A stretch of 64,000 bases of DNA from Scatonaster sp045598705 (lineage in GTDB: Bacteria; Bacillota; Clostridia; Saccharofermentanales; Saccharofermentanaceae). The stretch lies in assembly GCA_045598705.1 (NCBI GenBank), contig JAZLMM010000034.1, positions 28,088-92,087 on the forward strand. The letters run 5' to 3'. A program made the position numbers and the translations under genes. The first letter of the stretch is position 1, and each line of letters begins with the position of its first letter. Below the pieces are notes generated by a model that was given only the letters and a program-made list of their open reading frames with translations, made no database searches and was not told the DNA's origin. Positions 33,998 to 42,868 of this stretch are shown piece by piece.

Positions 33998-34013
33998 TCG
34001 AAATCGATTTCGA
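33998..34013. promoter_or_regulatory. LacI-family-type operator upstream of the xylanase
   Basis: A perfect 16-base palindrome TCGAAATCGATTTCGA with the AANCGNTT core typical of LacI/CcpA-family operators. It is 7 bases upstream of the xylanase -35. No lacI-type gene is in the window. Confidence 0.65.
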
Positions 34014-34031
34014 GAACTCGATTGAGTTAAA

Positions 34032-34805
34032 TCAAGAAACGTGGTGAACATCCAACTGTGGGAAAGGAATGGCAATCTCGTTCTCACGAAGTTTCTTATC
34101 GACTAGTTGCAGAACTCTTCTTCTCATTGTCATACGATTCGTCGGGGCACAGAATACGCGCAATCGATAGAGAATATCTGAATCCTCATACTCGTGAATG
34201 CCGAGAAATTCTGTTTTCTCGCATTCCCTCCAACTTGAAACTTCTTTAACGATTTCGTCAAAGACACGGCGAACTTTGACCGGATCTTCTTGATAGGACA
34301 ACGGGAAATCAAGCAACACCACATTGCTCACCACTTTCACCTTATCGATATTTCGATTACAGATCCGTACTTCATACCCGTCATCCGAATTCTGGATACG
34401 CGTTGATTTCAGCGTCAGGCTGGTTACTTTTCCAATATAGTCACCAATTTCTATCACATCGCCGACATGATAGAAATTCTCACTGATAATGTTGATACCC
34501 ATGATAATATCTTTGAGTGCGTCTTGTAGCGCAAGACCTACAATTACACTGACAATACCAAGTCCGGCAATAGCAGACGTGACATTAATGCCATTAATCT
34601 GAAGGATCAGAAGAATACAGCAGATTGCAATCGAGTACTTCAGAAAATTAAGAATCAATACGGCAAAAGCATCCTGTCTGTCATTCTTACCCAGCAACCG
34701 CCGCACAAACTTCTTCACAACCATCCAGATTGCAAGTGCAATGACTAAAGCTGCTACACACAAATACGGTTTCGGCGACAGGCACCAATTTACAATTAAA
34801 TCCAT
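34032..34805 (-). CDS. Small-conductance mechanosensitive channel, MscS family
   Basis: A 257-residue MscS-type channel. It has about three N-terminal membrane helices (about 13-30, 45-68 and 74-100), with the pore-lining segment GLGIVSVIVGLALQDALKDIIMGINI containing the small-residue pattern of the family. A beta domain (VGDVIEIGDYIGKVTSLTLKSTRIQ) and an alpha/beta C-terminal domain follow. Such channels release solutes on hypo-osmotic shock. GAGG lies 7 bases before the ATG. It stands alone between the tRNA and xylanase genes. Confidence 0.9.
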   Translation of the reverse strand: MDLIVNWCLSPKPYLCVAALVIALAIWMVVKKFVRRLLGKNDRQDAFAVLILNFLKYSIAICCILLILQINGINVTSAIAGLGIVSVIVGLALQDALKDIIMGINIISENFYHVGDVIEIGDYIGKVTSLTLKSTRIQNSDDGYEVRICNRNIDKVKVVSNVVLLDFPLSYQEDPVKVRRVFDEIVKEVSSWRECEKTEFLGIHEYEDSDILYRLRVFCAPTNRMTMRRRVLQLVDKKLRENEIAIPFPQLDVHHVS

Positions 34806-34864
34806 AAACTAGCCTCACTTACTTGAAACTGCTTCTCATTATACGGGAATTACAAAGAAAGAAA

Positions 34865-34893
34865 AAGCATCTACAGAAAATCTGCAGATGCTT
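34865..34893 (-). terminator. Terminator of the tRNA-Pro transcript
   Basis: A 12-bp stem (34893-34882 with 34876-34865, one G-U pair) with a 5-base loop; the minus-strand RNA ends in a U-run. Confidence 0.85.
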
Positions 34894-34899
34894 CTGTTC

Positions 34900-34975
34900 T
34901 GGTCGGAGTGGCGAGACTCGAACTCGCGGCCTCTTGCTCCCGAAGCAAGCACTCTACCACCTGAGCCACACCCCG
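34900..34975 (-). tRNA. tRNA-Pro (anticodon CGG)
   Basis: The minus strand folds as a cloverleaf: acceptor CGGGGTG with CACTCCG (one G-U), anticodon stem CTTGC/GCAAG and loop TTCGGGA giving anticodon CGG. The T-loop sequence is GTTCGAGTC and the 3' CCA is encoded (34900-34902). Length is 76 bases. It has its own consensus promoter and terminator. Confidence 0.95.
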
Positions 34976-34989
34976 TCGCGAACCACTAA

Positions 34990-35018
34990 ATAATACGACT
35001 AATAAGTATCTATGTCAA
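34990..35018 (-). promoter_or_regulatory. Consensus promoter of tRNA-Pro
   Basis: Minus strand TTGACA (35013-35018), a 17-base spacer and TATTAT (34990-34995), ending 14 bases before the mature 5' end. Confidence 0.85.
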
Positions 35019-35068
35019 CTGGATTTTCAAGTTCTCCATCAGATTTACATCATTAATGCAACAAAGTA

Positions 35069-35097
35069 TTGATTTTCCTCGTCTTCTCTTATAGTAT
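35069..35097 (+). promoter_or_regulatory. Candidate promoter of the 35143 lipoprotein
   Basis: TTGATT (35069-35074), a 17-base spacer and TAGTAT (35092-35097). The 337 bases between mscS and this gene hold only this promoter and the tRNA unit. Confidence 0.55.
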
Positions 35098-35142
35098 CGA
35101 GTTATATGCGAAACTAAATTAGTATGAAATGAGGGCTAGATT

Positions 35143-36240
35143 ATGAAGAAAAAACTGACCACATTCGCTGCGATGGTTCTCTCTGCATCCCTGCTTCTTT
35201 CAGGTTGCAGTCTGTTTTCTAAAGACAAGGAAGATTCGGGTAGCGAAGCAACAGAAGTCGTAGAGGATTATTTCAAGAACCTTGGTAAACTGAACACAAA
35301 GAAAATGCTGAAAGACACCGACGATTCTGTATTTGCTGAACTTGAGTTCACAGACGAACAGAGCGATGTCCTGAAGGCATATTTCAGCAAAGTTGAAGTT
35401 GAGATTTCAGAGTCAGATATTAATGAGAAGAAAGGCAAAGGCACAGTAACTGTTTCTCTCACTTATGTTGACCTGGAAGAAGTAGCTGACAATTTGGATG
35501 ATGACGCCGAGCTTTCAGACCTGGTTGATGCGATCAAGGCAAAGAAAGCACCGACACTGGAAGAAGAACTTAAGCTTTCTCTCATTCAGAATGATGATGA
35601 AGCTTGGGTACTGAAAGATGATAGTGACATCTACGATCTACTGATGGAGAACTTCGATTGCGTGGAGGATCTCGCTGAGCCAACAGAGTTAACCACCACT
35701 ACCGAGGCAACTACCACCACCGAGGCAACTACCACTACTGAAGCAACTACCACGCCTTCAGAAGAGACTGGTTCAAATACAATGACGACTTTGCCTTGCC
35801 CAGGTATCGTAGATGCTCACATCGTTGATCCGGATACATTCCACAATGTCTGTGAATCTTACAATTTGATTGAGACAGTCGAGGATGATGATGGTCTAAT
35901 CCTGAGAGAGTATGAAGACGCTAACGACAACATTTTTATCACTTATGTGAACTTTGGCACATATGACGAAGAGAACCAGTCTATCATTTCTCAGGCTACC
36001 GATACTTTTATGAGTCAATTGGGTACGCTCGGAACGTATACATTTGTGGACGAATGGAGAGGTAACACCCATTTGATTTCCGTATCATACGACGGTATGA
36101 ACGCAGGGAACAACATTGATATATATATCTACAACGATGGAGTATCATTAGCGATTATGGGAATTGTCACAATGGATGGTGGCGTTCCGGTTGAAGTGGA
36201 TGACACAATCTTAAAGGACCTTGGAATCTGGAACATCTAA
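35143..36240 (+). CDS. Lipoprotein of unknown function with Thr-rich linker
   Basis: A 365-residue protein with a lipoprotein signal peptide (MKKKLTTFAAMVLSASLLLSGC; lipid Cys22). An N-terminal acidic helical domain (about 30-180; EVVEDYFKNLGKLNTKKML) resembles the DUF4878/DUF5105 type of small lipoprotein domains. A linker of TTTTEA repeats (about 184-205) follows, then a C-terminal alpha/beta domain (about 215-365) I do not recognise. GAGGG lies 7 bases before the ATG. It is monocistronic with a promoter and a bidirectional hairpin after it. Confidence 0.8.
   Translation: MKKKLTTFAAMVLSASLLLSGCSLFSKDKEDSGSEATEVVEDYFKNLGKLNTKKMLKDTDDSVFAELEFTDEQSDVLKAYFSKVEVEISESDINEKKGKGTVTVSLTYVDLEEVADNLDDDAELSDLVDAIKAKKAPTLEEELKLSLIQNDDEAWVLKDDSDIYDLLMENFDCVEDLAEPTELTTTTEATTTTEATTTTEATTTPSEETGSNTMTTLPCPGIVDAHIVDPDTFHNVCESYNLIETVEDDDGLILREYEDANDNIFITYVNFGTYDEENQSIISQATDTFMSQLGTLGTYTFVDEWRGNTHLISVSYDGMNAGNNIDIYIYNDGVSLAIMGIVTMDGGVPVEVDDTILKDLGIWNI
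35692..35755 (+). repeat. 18-base tandem repeat encoding TTTTEA units
   Basis: About three and a half copies of an 18-base unit within the lipoprotein linker. It gives a flexible, possibly glycosylated spacer. Confidence 0.8.
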
Positions 36241-36312
36241 GTTGAAACGAGATACTTAAGAAGCACAATATTGTATTTGTTGCTTGAATCAAATCGAGAA
36301 AGCAGAATGAAG

Positions 36313-36348
36313 ATAAGGCCTCGGCTCTATATAGAACCGAGGCCTTAT
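36313..36348. terminator. Bidirectional terminator between the lipoprotein gene and thrS
   Basis: A perfect 12-bp stem (36313-36324 with 36337-36348) lies between two convergent genes. T-rich sequence follows in each direction, though not a clean run. Confidence 0.7.
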
Positions 36349-36371
36349 TCTTACTATCTGATTAGTAACAA

Positions 36372-38150
36372 TCAGCAGTTCACGCGCTTCTTTGACTCAA
36401 TCTCATCAAGGAGTTTCGCAGACAGGTCGTCCAAAGACATAGAACCCAGATCATTCTCAAAACGAGAACGAACGGAAACAGTTCCTTCTTCAACTTCCTT
36501 GTCACCTACTGTGATCATGTAGATAACTTTGTTCAGATTTGCTTCACGGATCTTCTTACCAAGTTTCTCAGAACGATCATCTACCTCGACACGGATACCC
36601 TTGGCACGAAGTGCATCACGGATCTCGAAGGCGCGGTCAAGATGGGAATCAGTAATCGGCAGGATACGAACCTGTTCCGGAGCCATCCACAAAGGCAAGC
36701 AACCGGCATACTTCTCAATGAGATAAGCAAGTGTACGCTCGAAGCAACCAAGACTTGTTCTGTGAATGATATACGGAAGCTTCTTCTGTCCGTCCTTGTC
36801 TATATATTCCATGCCGAACTTAGCAGCCAGTAGCATATCAATCTGAATGGTAACAAGTGTATCTTCCTTACCAAATACATTCTTATACTGAATGTCCAAC
36901 TTCGGTCCGTAGAAAGCAGCCTCATCAATACCGACGGAGTACTTCACACCAAGATTGTCGAGGATCTTCTTCATGGTGTCTTGAGCCTCTTCCCACTGCT
37001 CTTTCGTTCCCTCGTACTTGTTCTTCGGGTTTGCCGGATCCCACTGAGAGAAACGGAATGTACAGTCATCCAGAAGTCCGACTGTGTCGAGGAAGTACTT
37101 CGCCAACTCGAGGCATCCCTTGAATTCTTCTTCCAGTTGATCTGGACGCAGGATGTAGTGGCCCTCAGAAATGGTAAACTGACGTACACGAATCAAGCCA
37201 TGCATCTCACCGCTATCCTCGTTACGGAAAAGCGTAGATGTCTCAGTCAGACGCATCGGAAGATCACGATAGCTTCTCTGGCGGTTGAGGAAAACCTGAT
37301 ACTGGAACGGGCAAGTCATCGGACGCAGTGCGAAGCACTCTTTTGTCTCATCGTAAGGATCGCCCATGACGAACATACCATCCAGATAGTGATCCCAGTG
37401 TCCGGAGATCTTATAGAGGTCTCTCTTTGCGAAATAAGGTGTCTTGGTCAGCAGACAGCCATGCTGTTGCTCCACATCTTCTACCCATCTCTGGAGAAGT
37501 TGTACGACACGCGCGCCCTTCGGAAGCAGAATCGGCAGACCCTGACCGATGCAATCCACAGTTGTGAAGAACTCAAGTTCACGTCCCAACTTGTTGTGGT
37601 CGCGTTTCAACGCTTCCTCACGCTGTGTGATATAAGCTTTCAACTGTTCCTTATCCGGGAAAGAAGTACCGTAGATACGTTGAAGCATCTTATTCTTCTC
37701 TGAGCCTCTCCAATATGCGCCTGCACAGGAAAGAAGTTTGAAAGCCTTGATCTCGCCGGTGCTCTCCATATGTGGACCTGCACACAAGTCAGTAAATTCA
37801 CCTTGCTTATAGAAAGAAATAATTGCATCTTCCGGAAGATCGTCGATCAGTTCGACCTTATAAGGCTCACCTTTCTCCTCCATTAACTTTCTTGCTTCAG
37901 CACGTGGCAACTCGAATCTTTCAATCGGGAAATTCTCTTTCACGATCTTCTTCATTTCTTCCTCGATTTTCTTCAGATCCTCTGTCGTGAATGCCTCATC
38001 ACGATCAAAGTCATAGTAGAAACCGTCGTCAATGGAAGGACCGATCGCTAGTTTGGTCTCCGGCCAGAGTCTCTTGATCGCCTGTGCCATAACATGAGAT
38101 GTACTGTGACGATACTTGTTTCTTTCTTCTTTGTTCTCAAAATCAACCAT
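36372..38150 (-). CDS. thrS: Threonyl-tRNA synthetase lacking the TGS domain
   Basis: Class II synthetase charging tRNA-Thr. I place the start at the ATG at 38150 (MVDFENKEERNKYRHSTSHVMA), with GGAGG 9 bases upstream; the frame beyond runs into the T-box terminator and is not coding. The 592-residue protein starts directly in the second additional (editing) domain (HSTSHVMAQAIKRLWP), so the N-terminal TGS domain of about 60 residues usual in ThrRS is missing. Catalytic motifs include MTCPFQYQVF, RNEDSGEMHGLIRVRQFTISEGH and HRTSLGCFERTLAYLIE, followed by the anticodon-binding domain VRILPITDSHLDRAFEI. It is controlled by the T-box leader. Confidence 0.96.
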   Translation of the reverse strand: MVDFENKEERNKYRHSTSHVMAQAIKRLWPETKLAIGPSIDDGFYYDFDRDEAFTTEDLKKIEEEMKKIVKENFPIERFELPRAEARKLMEEKGEPYKVELIDDLPEDAIISFYKQGEFTDLCAGPHMESTGEIKAFKLLSCAGAYWRGSEKNKMLQRIYGTSFPDKEQLKAYITQREEALKRDHNKLGRELEFFTTVDCIGQGLPILLPKGARVVQLLQRWVEDVEQQHGCLLTKTPYFAKRDLYKISGHWDHYLDGMFVMGDPYDETKECFALRPMTCPFQYQVFLNRQRSYRDLPMRLTETSTLFRNEDSGEMHGLIRVRQFTISEGHYILRPDQLEEEFKGCLELAKYFLDTVGLLDDCTFRFSQWDPANPKNKYEGTKEQWEEAQDTMKKILDNLGVKYSVGIDEAAFYGPKLDIQYKNVFGKEDTLVTIQIDMLLAAKFGMEYIDKDGQKKLPYIIHRTSLGCFERTLAYLIEKYAGCLPLWMAPEQVRILPITDSHLDRAFEIRDALRAKGIRVEVDDRSEKLGKKIREANLNKVIYMITVGDKEVEEGTVSVRSRFENDLGSMSLDDLSAKLLDEIESKKRVNC

Positions 38151-38200
38151 TTTTGCATTCCTCCTTCTATGGTATCGTTGAGCCGATTTTTCCGGGATAC

Positions 38201-38234
38201 AAAAAAGCCATGTATCCCAACATAGGGATGCATG
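38201..38234 (-). terminator. Regulated terminator of the thrS T-box leader
   Basis: Minus-strand CATGCATCCC and GGGATACATG form a stem with a TATGTT loop and one mismatch, followed by GC and six U. It competes with the antiterminator around 38239-38252. Confidence 0.85.
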
Positions 38235-38470
38235 ACTGCACGGTTCCACCCTAATTGCCGAAAGTTCCCTTCCGACCACTCGAATCCCCTGATAACGCTG
38301 GTAGAATAGCGACGCACCATAATCACGAAAATTCTCTAATTATGCTTTCCGGTACGCAACTCCGAGGTGGTATTTACTAATCGGATAATCGCGAAATGCT
38401 TTCAGCCAAGGCATCTCTTCTCTGTCGAATCACAAGAATCAGCAAACGTGCCCTCTTCTTCGTCTTTATT
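38201..38470 (-). ncRNA. T-box riboswitch leader of thrS
   Basis: The 382 bases between thrS and the gene upstream hold this leader. The hallmark T-box AGGGTGGAACCGTG is at 38252-38239, just ahead of the terminator. Upstream is a long stem region. A candidate threonine specifier codon ACC lies at 38371-38369 in an AATACCACC context. Uncharged tRNA-Thr would pair with the specifier and the T-box bulge and stabilise the antiterminator. The 5' limit is approximate. Confidence 0.9.
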
Positions 38471-38532
38471 ATTTGTATAGTTTAGAACAAGGATTTCCGA
38501 AATGCAATACCCTACGCGTGAAGCAACACCAA

Positions 38533-39252
38533 TTAAGAAATACCAAAACGGCGCATGATCTCACTGGAAGTGGCACGCGCTTCATAAATGACGTCATCAT
38601 TGGCCGTTTCACCTAGTCCTTGGATCACCACATAATAGTCGCCACATTCGAAAACTCGAAGATAGACATAGCCATACTCCGGATGCTCCTTATCCAGAAG
38701 ACCTTCATACACAAACATTTTTGTTCTTTTCACAGGCGTGGCATCATTAAATGGGGCGGTTTTCCATACAAGGCGATTTACTAAATCCGGGAAAGCTTCG
38801 CCTTTCCTCTCTTCAACTGTTATGATCAATTTCATAGAGAAACCAATCGCCTCGAACCCTGTTGGTGTCTCTCCATCAATAATCATCATGCCTTGATCTG
38901 TGCAATAGTTTCTCACATCCTGTAAAACACGAGAATAATCTCTTGGTTTCGATGGTTCTAGGGTCGAAGACTGCTTAGCAGAAGCAATTCGAACGAACTT
39001 CTTATCAGCTTCTAATTCATAAGAATCAGACTTCGTGAAATGTTTTACCAAGGCAACAATTCCCCAGACCACTAGGATCAATGCTAAGGCAGAGGCAAGG
39101 ACTGTGAGCAAACGTTGATAGAGAGTCTTTCGATCCATAAGTTGACTTGTAGGAGGCGAAGGAATCTTATCACTATCAGACATAGAATGCTGGCTATTTG
39201 ACTTGACAGCAACTAATTTACTATTCTCGTCCTTCTCCATCGTCCACCTCAT
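38533..39252 (-). CDS. Single-pass membrane protein of unknown function
   Basis: A 239-residue protein with a polar, Ser-rich cytoplasmic N-terminus (about 40 residues), one membrane helix at about 45-70, and an extracytoplasmic alpha/beta domain (about 90-239) I do not recognise. Its frame overlaps the ADP-ribosylglycohydrolase stop by 4 bases if Met1 is used. The ATG at 39240 has a better AGGTG site, so the true start may be Met5. It is the last gene of the 42135-to-38533 operon. Confidence 0.65.
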   Translation of the reverse strand: MRWTMEKDENSKLVAVKSNSQHSMSDSDKIPSPPTSQLMDRKTLYQRLLTVLASALALILVVWGIVALVKHFTKSDSYELEADKKFVRIASAKQSSTLEPSKPRDYSRVLQDVRNYCTDQGMMIIDGETPTGFEAIGFSMKLIITVEERKGEAFPDLVNRLVWKTAPFNDATPVKRTKMFVYEGLLDKEHPEYGYVYLRVFECGDYYVVIQGLGETANDDVIYEARATSSEIMRRFGIS

Positions 39253-40385
39253 CTAGAATACTTGGCGAGCCATGCGTCGTTCTTGTAATCAACATTTTCT
39301 CGCATTGGGCAACCGAAACAGAGATCATCTGCCAACTCAAGAATGGTGTCTCTTAATTCAAGGTTCTGCTTCCAACACGAGTCTATCTCGTCATATCCTA
39401 CAATCGCTCCAACAATATTTCCTGTAATTGCACCAGTCGAATCACTGTCACCACTATGATTCACCGCTGCAATCACTGCACCGGAGAAATCACGCTCATG
39501 ACGCAGGCTACAGTAAAGTGCAATGGCCAGAGCCTCATCCCCACACCATCCTGCACCAATCAAAGGAATATTCTCTGCATCAGAACGATTATTTCTTGAA
39601 TACTCCACTGCACGATCAATAATATCCATAAATACGCCAAGATGCTTCCTTTCTGAGAAAAGTTTGGAAATCATCTCTTTGGCATCCGATATCACAGTAT
39701 AAAGATCAACTTGTCCTTGTTGTTCCGCGATTGCTTTAATCACATGTGTGAGGAAAGCTGCTGGCATAAATCCCAAGGAATGAGAGTGCGTCAAAGCTGC
39801 AATCTCTGCCCCTTCAATATCCGCTTCTTCAAATGCACGATTTTGAAACATCAAACCTACAGGTGCTACACGCATCACACCACCGCATCCCTTGCTGTGA
39901 TTGATTCGTTGTTCAGTCGAGCCCTGCTTACCGCTGCTTAATGCATCAAGGCAAGTAGCGCCAGGTGCACGGCAACTCCACAATGCTTGGATATCAGACA
40001 ACCATGAAACTCGTTTACCATGTTCAATACCACGTTGCGTCTCCAACCAATCTAAATAAGCCAAATATACATAGTACCGTGGCTGTGCAGATATTCCACG
40101 TAGACAAGTCTTAGTTTGACCAACTAATAATCCGTTCGCAGTGAAAAGACTCATCTGTGTATCATCCGAAATCAAAGCGAGTCCGTTCTCACGATTCAAC
40201 TGATATGATGTAATTCCAGAAGGACCGAATTTCTCGAAAATATCCTCGACATTCATAAACTCCACGGGATATCCTAACGCATCACCGATTGCACCACCTA
40301 TCAGGCAACCACGAAAGGTATTCAGATACTTCTTTCGAATTTCAATTTGTTCCAATATGTTCTGTGGAAGTGTTGATTTATCCAT
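39249..40385 (-). CDS. ADP-ribosylglycohydrolase family protein (DraG/ARH-like)
   Basis: A 378-residue protein with the family metal-binding signatures: FRGCLIGGAIGDALGYPVEF near the start, ISDDTQMSLFTANG, NHSKGCGGVMRVAPVG and NHSGDSDSTGAITGNIVGA near the end, which supply the Asp/Thr ligands for two Mg ions. Members remove ADP-ribose from proteins, DNA or small molecules. No ADP-ribosyltransferase gene is visible in the window, so the substrate is open. It lies between a zinc-ribbon membrane protein and a single-pass membrane protein in one operon. Confidence 0.88.
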   Translation of the reverse strand: MDKSTLPQNILEQIEIRKKYLNTFRGCLIGGAIGDALGYPVEFMNVEDIFEKFGPSGITSYQLNRENGLALISDDTQMSLFTANGLLVGQTKTCLRGISAQPRYYVYLAYLDWLETQRGIEHGKRVSWLSDIQALWSCRAPGATCLDALSSGKQGSTEQRINHSKGCGGVMRVAPVGLMFQNRAFEEADIEGAEIAALTHSHSLGFMPAAFLTHVIKAIAEQQGQVDLYTVISDAKEMISKLFSERKHLGVFMDIIDRAVEYSRNNRSDAENIPLIGAGWCGDEALAIALYCSLRHERDFSGAVIAAVNHSGDSDSTGAITGNIVGAIVGYDEIDSCWKQNLELRDTILELADDLCFGCPMRENVDYKNDAWLAKYSR

Positions 40386-40442
40386 AATGTCCCTCTTTGC
40401 ACTTTTCTTAATTATATCAGAAAAACACTCTGGCCTGAATGA

Positions 40443-41081
40443 TTACTCCGCATTTTGCTTCTTCTTCGGACGGAAACTGCCAATGATGTCTTTCCACGAA
40501 GAGCGGACATGTTCGATTCGCATCATCCAGATTAATTTAAGAAGATTAAATGCCAGAAACCAGACGCAACTCAGTACGAAACACATGGATACAGAACTAA
40601 GAATCGCACAAACGACACATGACACTACAATCGGGACAAAATATCGGTCTTTCGTATAGAACAACGTCATGAATGCGATGAGCGCCAATTGGACAAATCC
40701 AGCTACAACACGCAAGCAACCTTTTCGGATGTTCATGTCCAGAAACAATGGAGACAACATAAATACAACACAGATTACACTCTCCAGCAAGACGATCTTG
40801 TTTAACTGCTTGTGGATACGCTTCATCTCCTGCTGTTCATGTTGTGCTTTCTTGGCCTCTTCAGCAATTCGAATCTTCTCTTCACGTTCTTTCTTCCACT
40901 GCTCTTCCGTATCACGTTGTGCTTGAATACGGCCCATCTCTCGGTCATACCCCTCACCGAATTCACCAGTATGTGCAATCATCATCTGCTTGCCGCACAC
41001 CGTGCACGTGACCGTCTTTAACGACGGATCTACTTTGACATTTGCACCACATCCCGTGCAGGTTAAATCTATTAACTTCAT
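40443..41081 (-). CDS. Zinc-ribbon membrane protein of unknown function
   Basis: A 212-residue protein. The start is the ATG at 41081 (MKLIDLTCTGCG), with AAGGTG 6 bases upstream. The N-terminus is a zinc ribbon of two CxxC knuckles (CTGC, CTVC), followed by a charged coiled-coil stretch at about 50-95 and three or four hydrophobic helices at about 95-185, ending in a basic tail. Such zinc-ribbon plus membrane proteins are often found near signalling or envelope genes. It begins 10 bases after the upstream lipoprotein gene ends. Confidence 0.7.
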   Translation of the reverse strand: MKLIDLTCTGCGANVKVDPSLKTVTCTVCGKQMMIAHTGEFGEGYDREMGRIQAQRDTEEQWKKEREEKIRIAEEAKKAQHEQQEMKRIHKQLNKIVLLESVICVVFMLSPLFLDMNIRKGCLRVVAGFVQLALIAFMTLFYTKDRYFVPIVVSCVVCAILSSVSMCFVLSCVWFLAFNLLKLIWMMRIEHVRSSWKDIIGSFRPKKKQNAE

Positions 41082-41091
41082 AGACAACACC

Positions 41092-42135
41092 TTACCCTAC
41101 TGTCAATCGAATCGGATCTATATCTATTTCATCTTGGCGATCGAGTGTATAGCATAACTGCAACACAATATCATGAATCGGCGCTTCAATACCATACTCG
41201 ATACGTTTTTCCTTATAGACTGTTAATTTAACAATTGATTTACAACCAGGAGCTAACTTTCTACCGGCATATCCTACATCCTTGCCATCGAACCAAGATC
41301 CACTCGATTCAAAATCAAGCACCATGTTACTTAGATTCTCCACGTTCAAAACAAGTGTAGCATTGCCATCCTCTTCATAATAGTCAAGGGCCTGAATGTT
41401 CAGCGATTCGTCACGATAGATATCCGTTGCATAAGACAACTCCATCTGAAATTCCTGACCGTAAAGAGACGTCTGAATAGGAAGAAGCGGTGTTTTGTAT
41501 GAAGTGACTACTCCTTCCGCACTCATTTCAACATCAAAACTGACTTCTATCAGATGGGGTTGCCAAACATTCATCATATCTCCAAGATCCGGATAACAAA
41601 ATACGACCGCATCGGAAGTTGTCTTGGGTGGCACTGTCGTATACGTGAGCACACCAGTATAGTATCCGTCCTGATATATGTTCAACGTTGTCAACTCTAC
41701 TTCACTGTCAGTCTGATTATCAATGCGGACGGAGAATGAATATGCCTCGCGACCGTCCACTGCAAAGTCACATGCAGTCAGAATCAGTCCATCTTTATTC
41801 CAGATTTCCTGCTCATCGATAGTCACTTGTTGATACTGATATTCGAATTTCTCATGGTCATTGATTTCAAATACCGGTGCTTCTGGGAATAACTCAACTT
41901 GCGTACTCCTGGAGCTACGCGTGATGGTGATATCGCTATGCGAAGCCGATGGTTCAGTGTCACTGCTCATCGTATCAGATGGCGGCGTTGACTCAGTAGG
42001 TCGTCTGCTTGCATGCGTTGATGAAAAACTCGGAACCGAAAAATGAGCGGCATTCTCCTGTGCACCGCCAGAATTACAAGCAGATAGAAGCATCACAAAG
42101 CTAATTAGAACAGCTACAAATTGTTTTCTTTTCAT
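41092..42135 (-). CDS. Lipoprotein of unknown function, beta-rich
   Basis: A 347-residue lipoprotein: signal peptide MKRKQFVAVLISFVMLLSAC (lipid Cys20), a Ser/Thr/Pro linker to about residue 75, then two beta-rich immunoglobulin-like halves (about 95-215 and 220-345) with motifs such as YSFSVRIDNQTDSEVELTTLNIYQDG and ATLVLNVENLSNMVLDFESSG. It is first in the operon with the zinc-ribbon protein and ADP-ribosylglycohydrolase. No enzyme motif seen. Confidence 0.75.
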   Translation of the reverse strand: MKRKQFVAVLISFVMLLSACNSGGAQENAAHFSVPSFSSTHASRRPTESTPPSDTMSSDTEPSASHSDITITRSSRSTQVELFPEAPVFEINDHEKFEYQYQQVTIDEQEIWNKDGLILTACDFAVDGREAYSFSVRIDNQTDSEVELTTLNIYQDGYYTGVLTYTTVPPKTTSDAVVFCYPDLGDMMNVWQPHLIEVSFDVEMSAEGVVTSYKTPLLPIQTSLYGQEFQMELSYATDIYRDESLNIQALDYYEEDGNATLVLNVENLSNMVLDFESSGSWFDGKDVGYAGRKLAPGCKSIVKLTVYKEKRIEYGIEAPIHDIVLQLCYTLDRQDEIDIDPIRLTVG

Positions 42136-42243
42136 TGAAATCCGACCCTTTCATTGCAACCTTCAAGCAGATTATAACACATTCATACTACTGTTGTGAT
42201 ATGATGAGAAACAGCAAAAAGTATTGCTATTACGGAGGATTCT

Positions 42244-42867
42244 ATGAGAAAGTTGGTTTTTCTGACCATAAGTTTCGCGATTTGCCTTTCCATGGTCGGA
42301 TGCAAGAAAGAAAACAAACTGGAGATTCAGCATTATGAGAAGACTGTTCTTCAGAATATGAATATAGAGAAGAAAGATATATCCTCTTCAGATTTGAATG
42401 CCTATTATGACCTTGACTACACCATCGACAATGCGGACAAATCGGAATTCCAATACCCACGCGACCACTATGTACAGGTGTATACCAAGTCACAGATACA
42501 GGACTTTGCGAATATGTACATGATATACACCGACTATCAGAACAAAGATGACGCCCAGACTTTCTTTAATGAAAGATTGCAGGTTGAGAAAGCGTATTAT
42601 GCAGATCACTCAACAGACCCCACGCTCACCGCTGACTTCGGTTCGGATCACTACATCGTCATGACTCGACCGGATTCTTTTAACTGGAAATTTGATTGTC
42701 TCTATATCGAAGGAGACGTGATCTTATTCACTGTCGTAGTCTTTTCCGCGGGAGACATCTCCCAATTGGATATTGCCTGGTTGAAGCAAATAAAGAAACT
42801 ACATCAAGATCTTGGTGTGAAACAGCCATTTGATATCTCACAGGAAATAGATGTATTGCTTGGCTAA
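42244..42867 (+). CDS. Lipoprotein of unknown function
   Basis: A 207-residue protein with the signal peptide MRKLVFLTISFAICLSMVGC (lipid Cys20) and an acidic alpha/beta domain with many aromatics. I recognise no family. An ACGGAGG ribosome site lies 6 bases before the ATG. It is divergent from the 42135 lipoprotein gene across 108 bases and convergent with psd, leaving a single base between the two stops. Confidence 0.75.
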   Translation: MRKLVFLTISFAICLSMVGCKKENKLEIQHYEKTVLQNMNIEKKDISSSDLNAYYDLDYTIDNADKSEFQYPRDHYVQVYTKSQIQDFANMYMIYTDYQNKDDAQTFFNERLQVEKAYYADHSTDPTLTADFGSDHYIVMTRPDSFNWKFDCLYIEGDVILFTVVVFSAGDISQLDIAWLKQIKKLHQDLGVKQPFDISQEIDVLLG

Positions 42868-42868
42868 T

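Noticed and set aside
38151..38279. N-terminal extension of ThrRS by 43 residues
   Set aside because: That stretch overlaps the T-box sequence and terminator and does not resemble a TGS domain.
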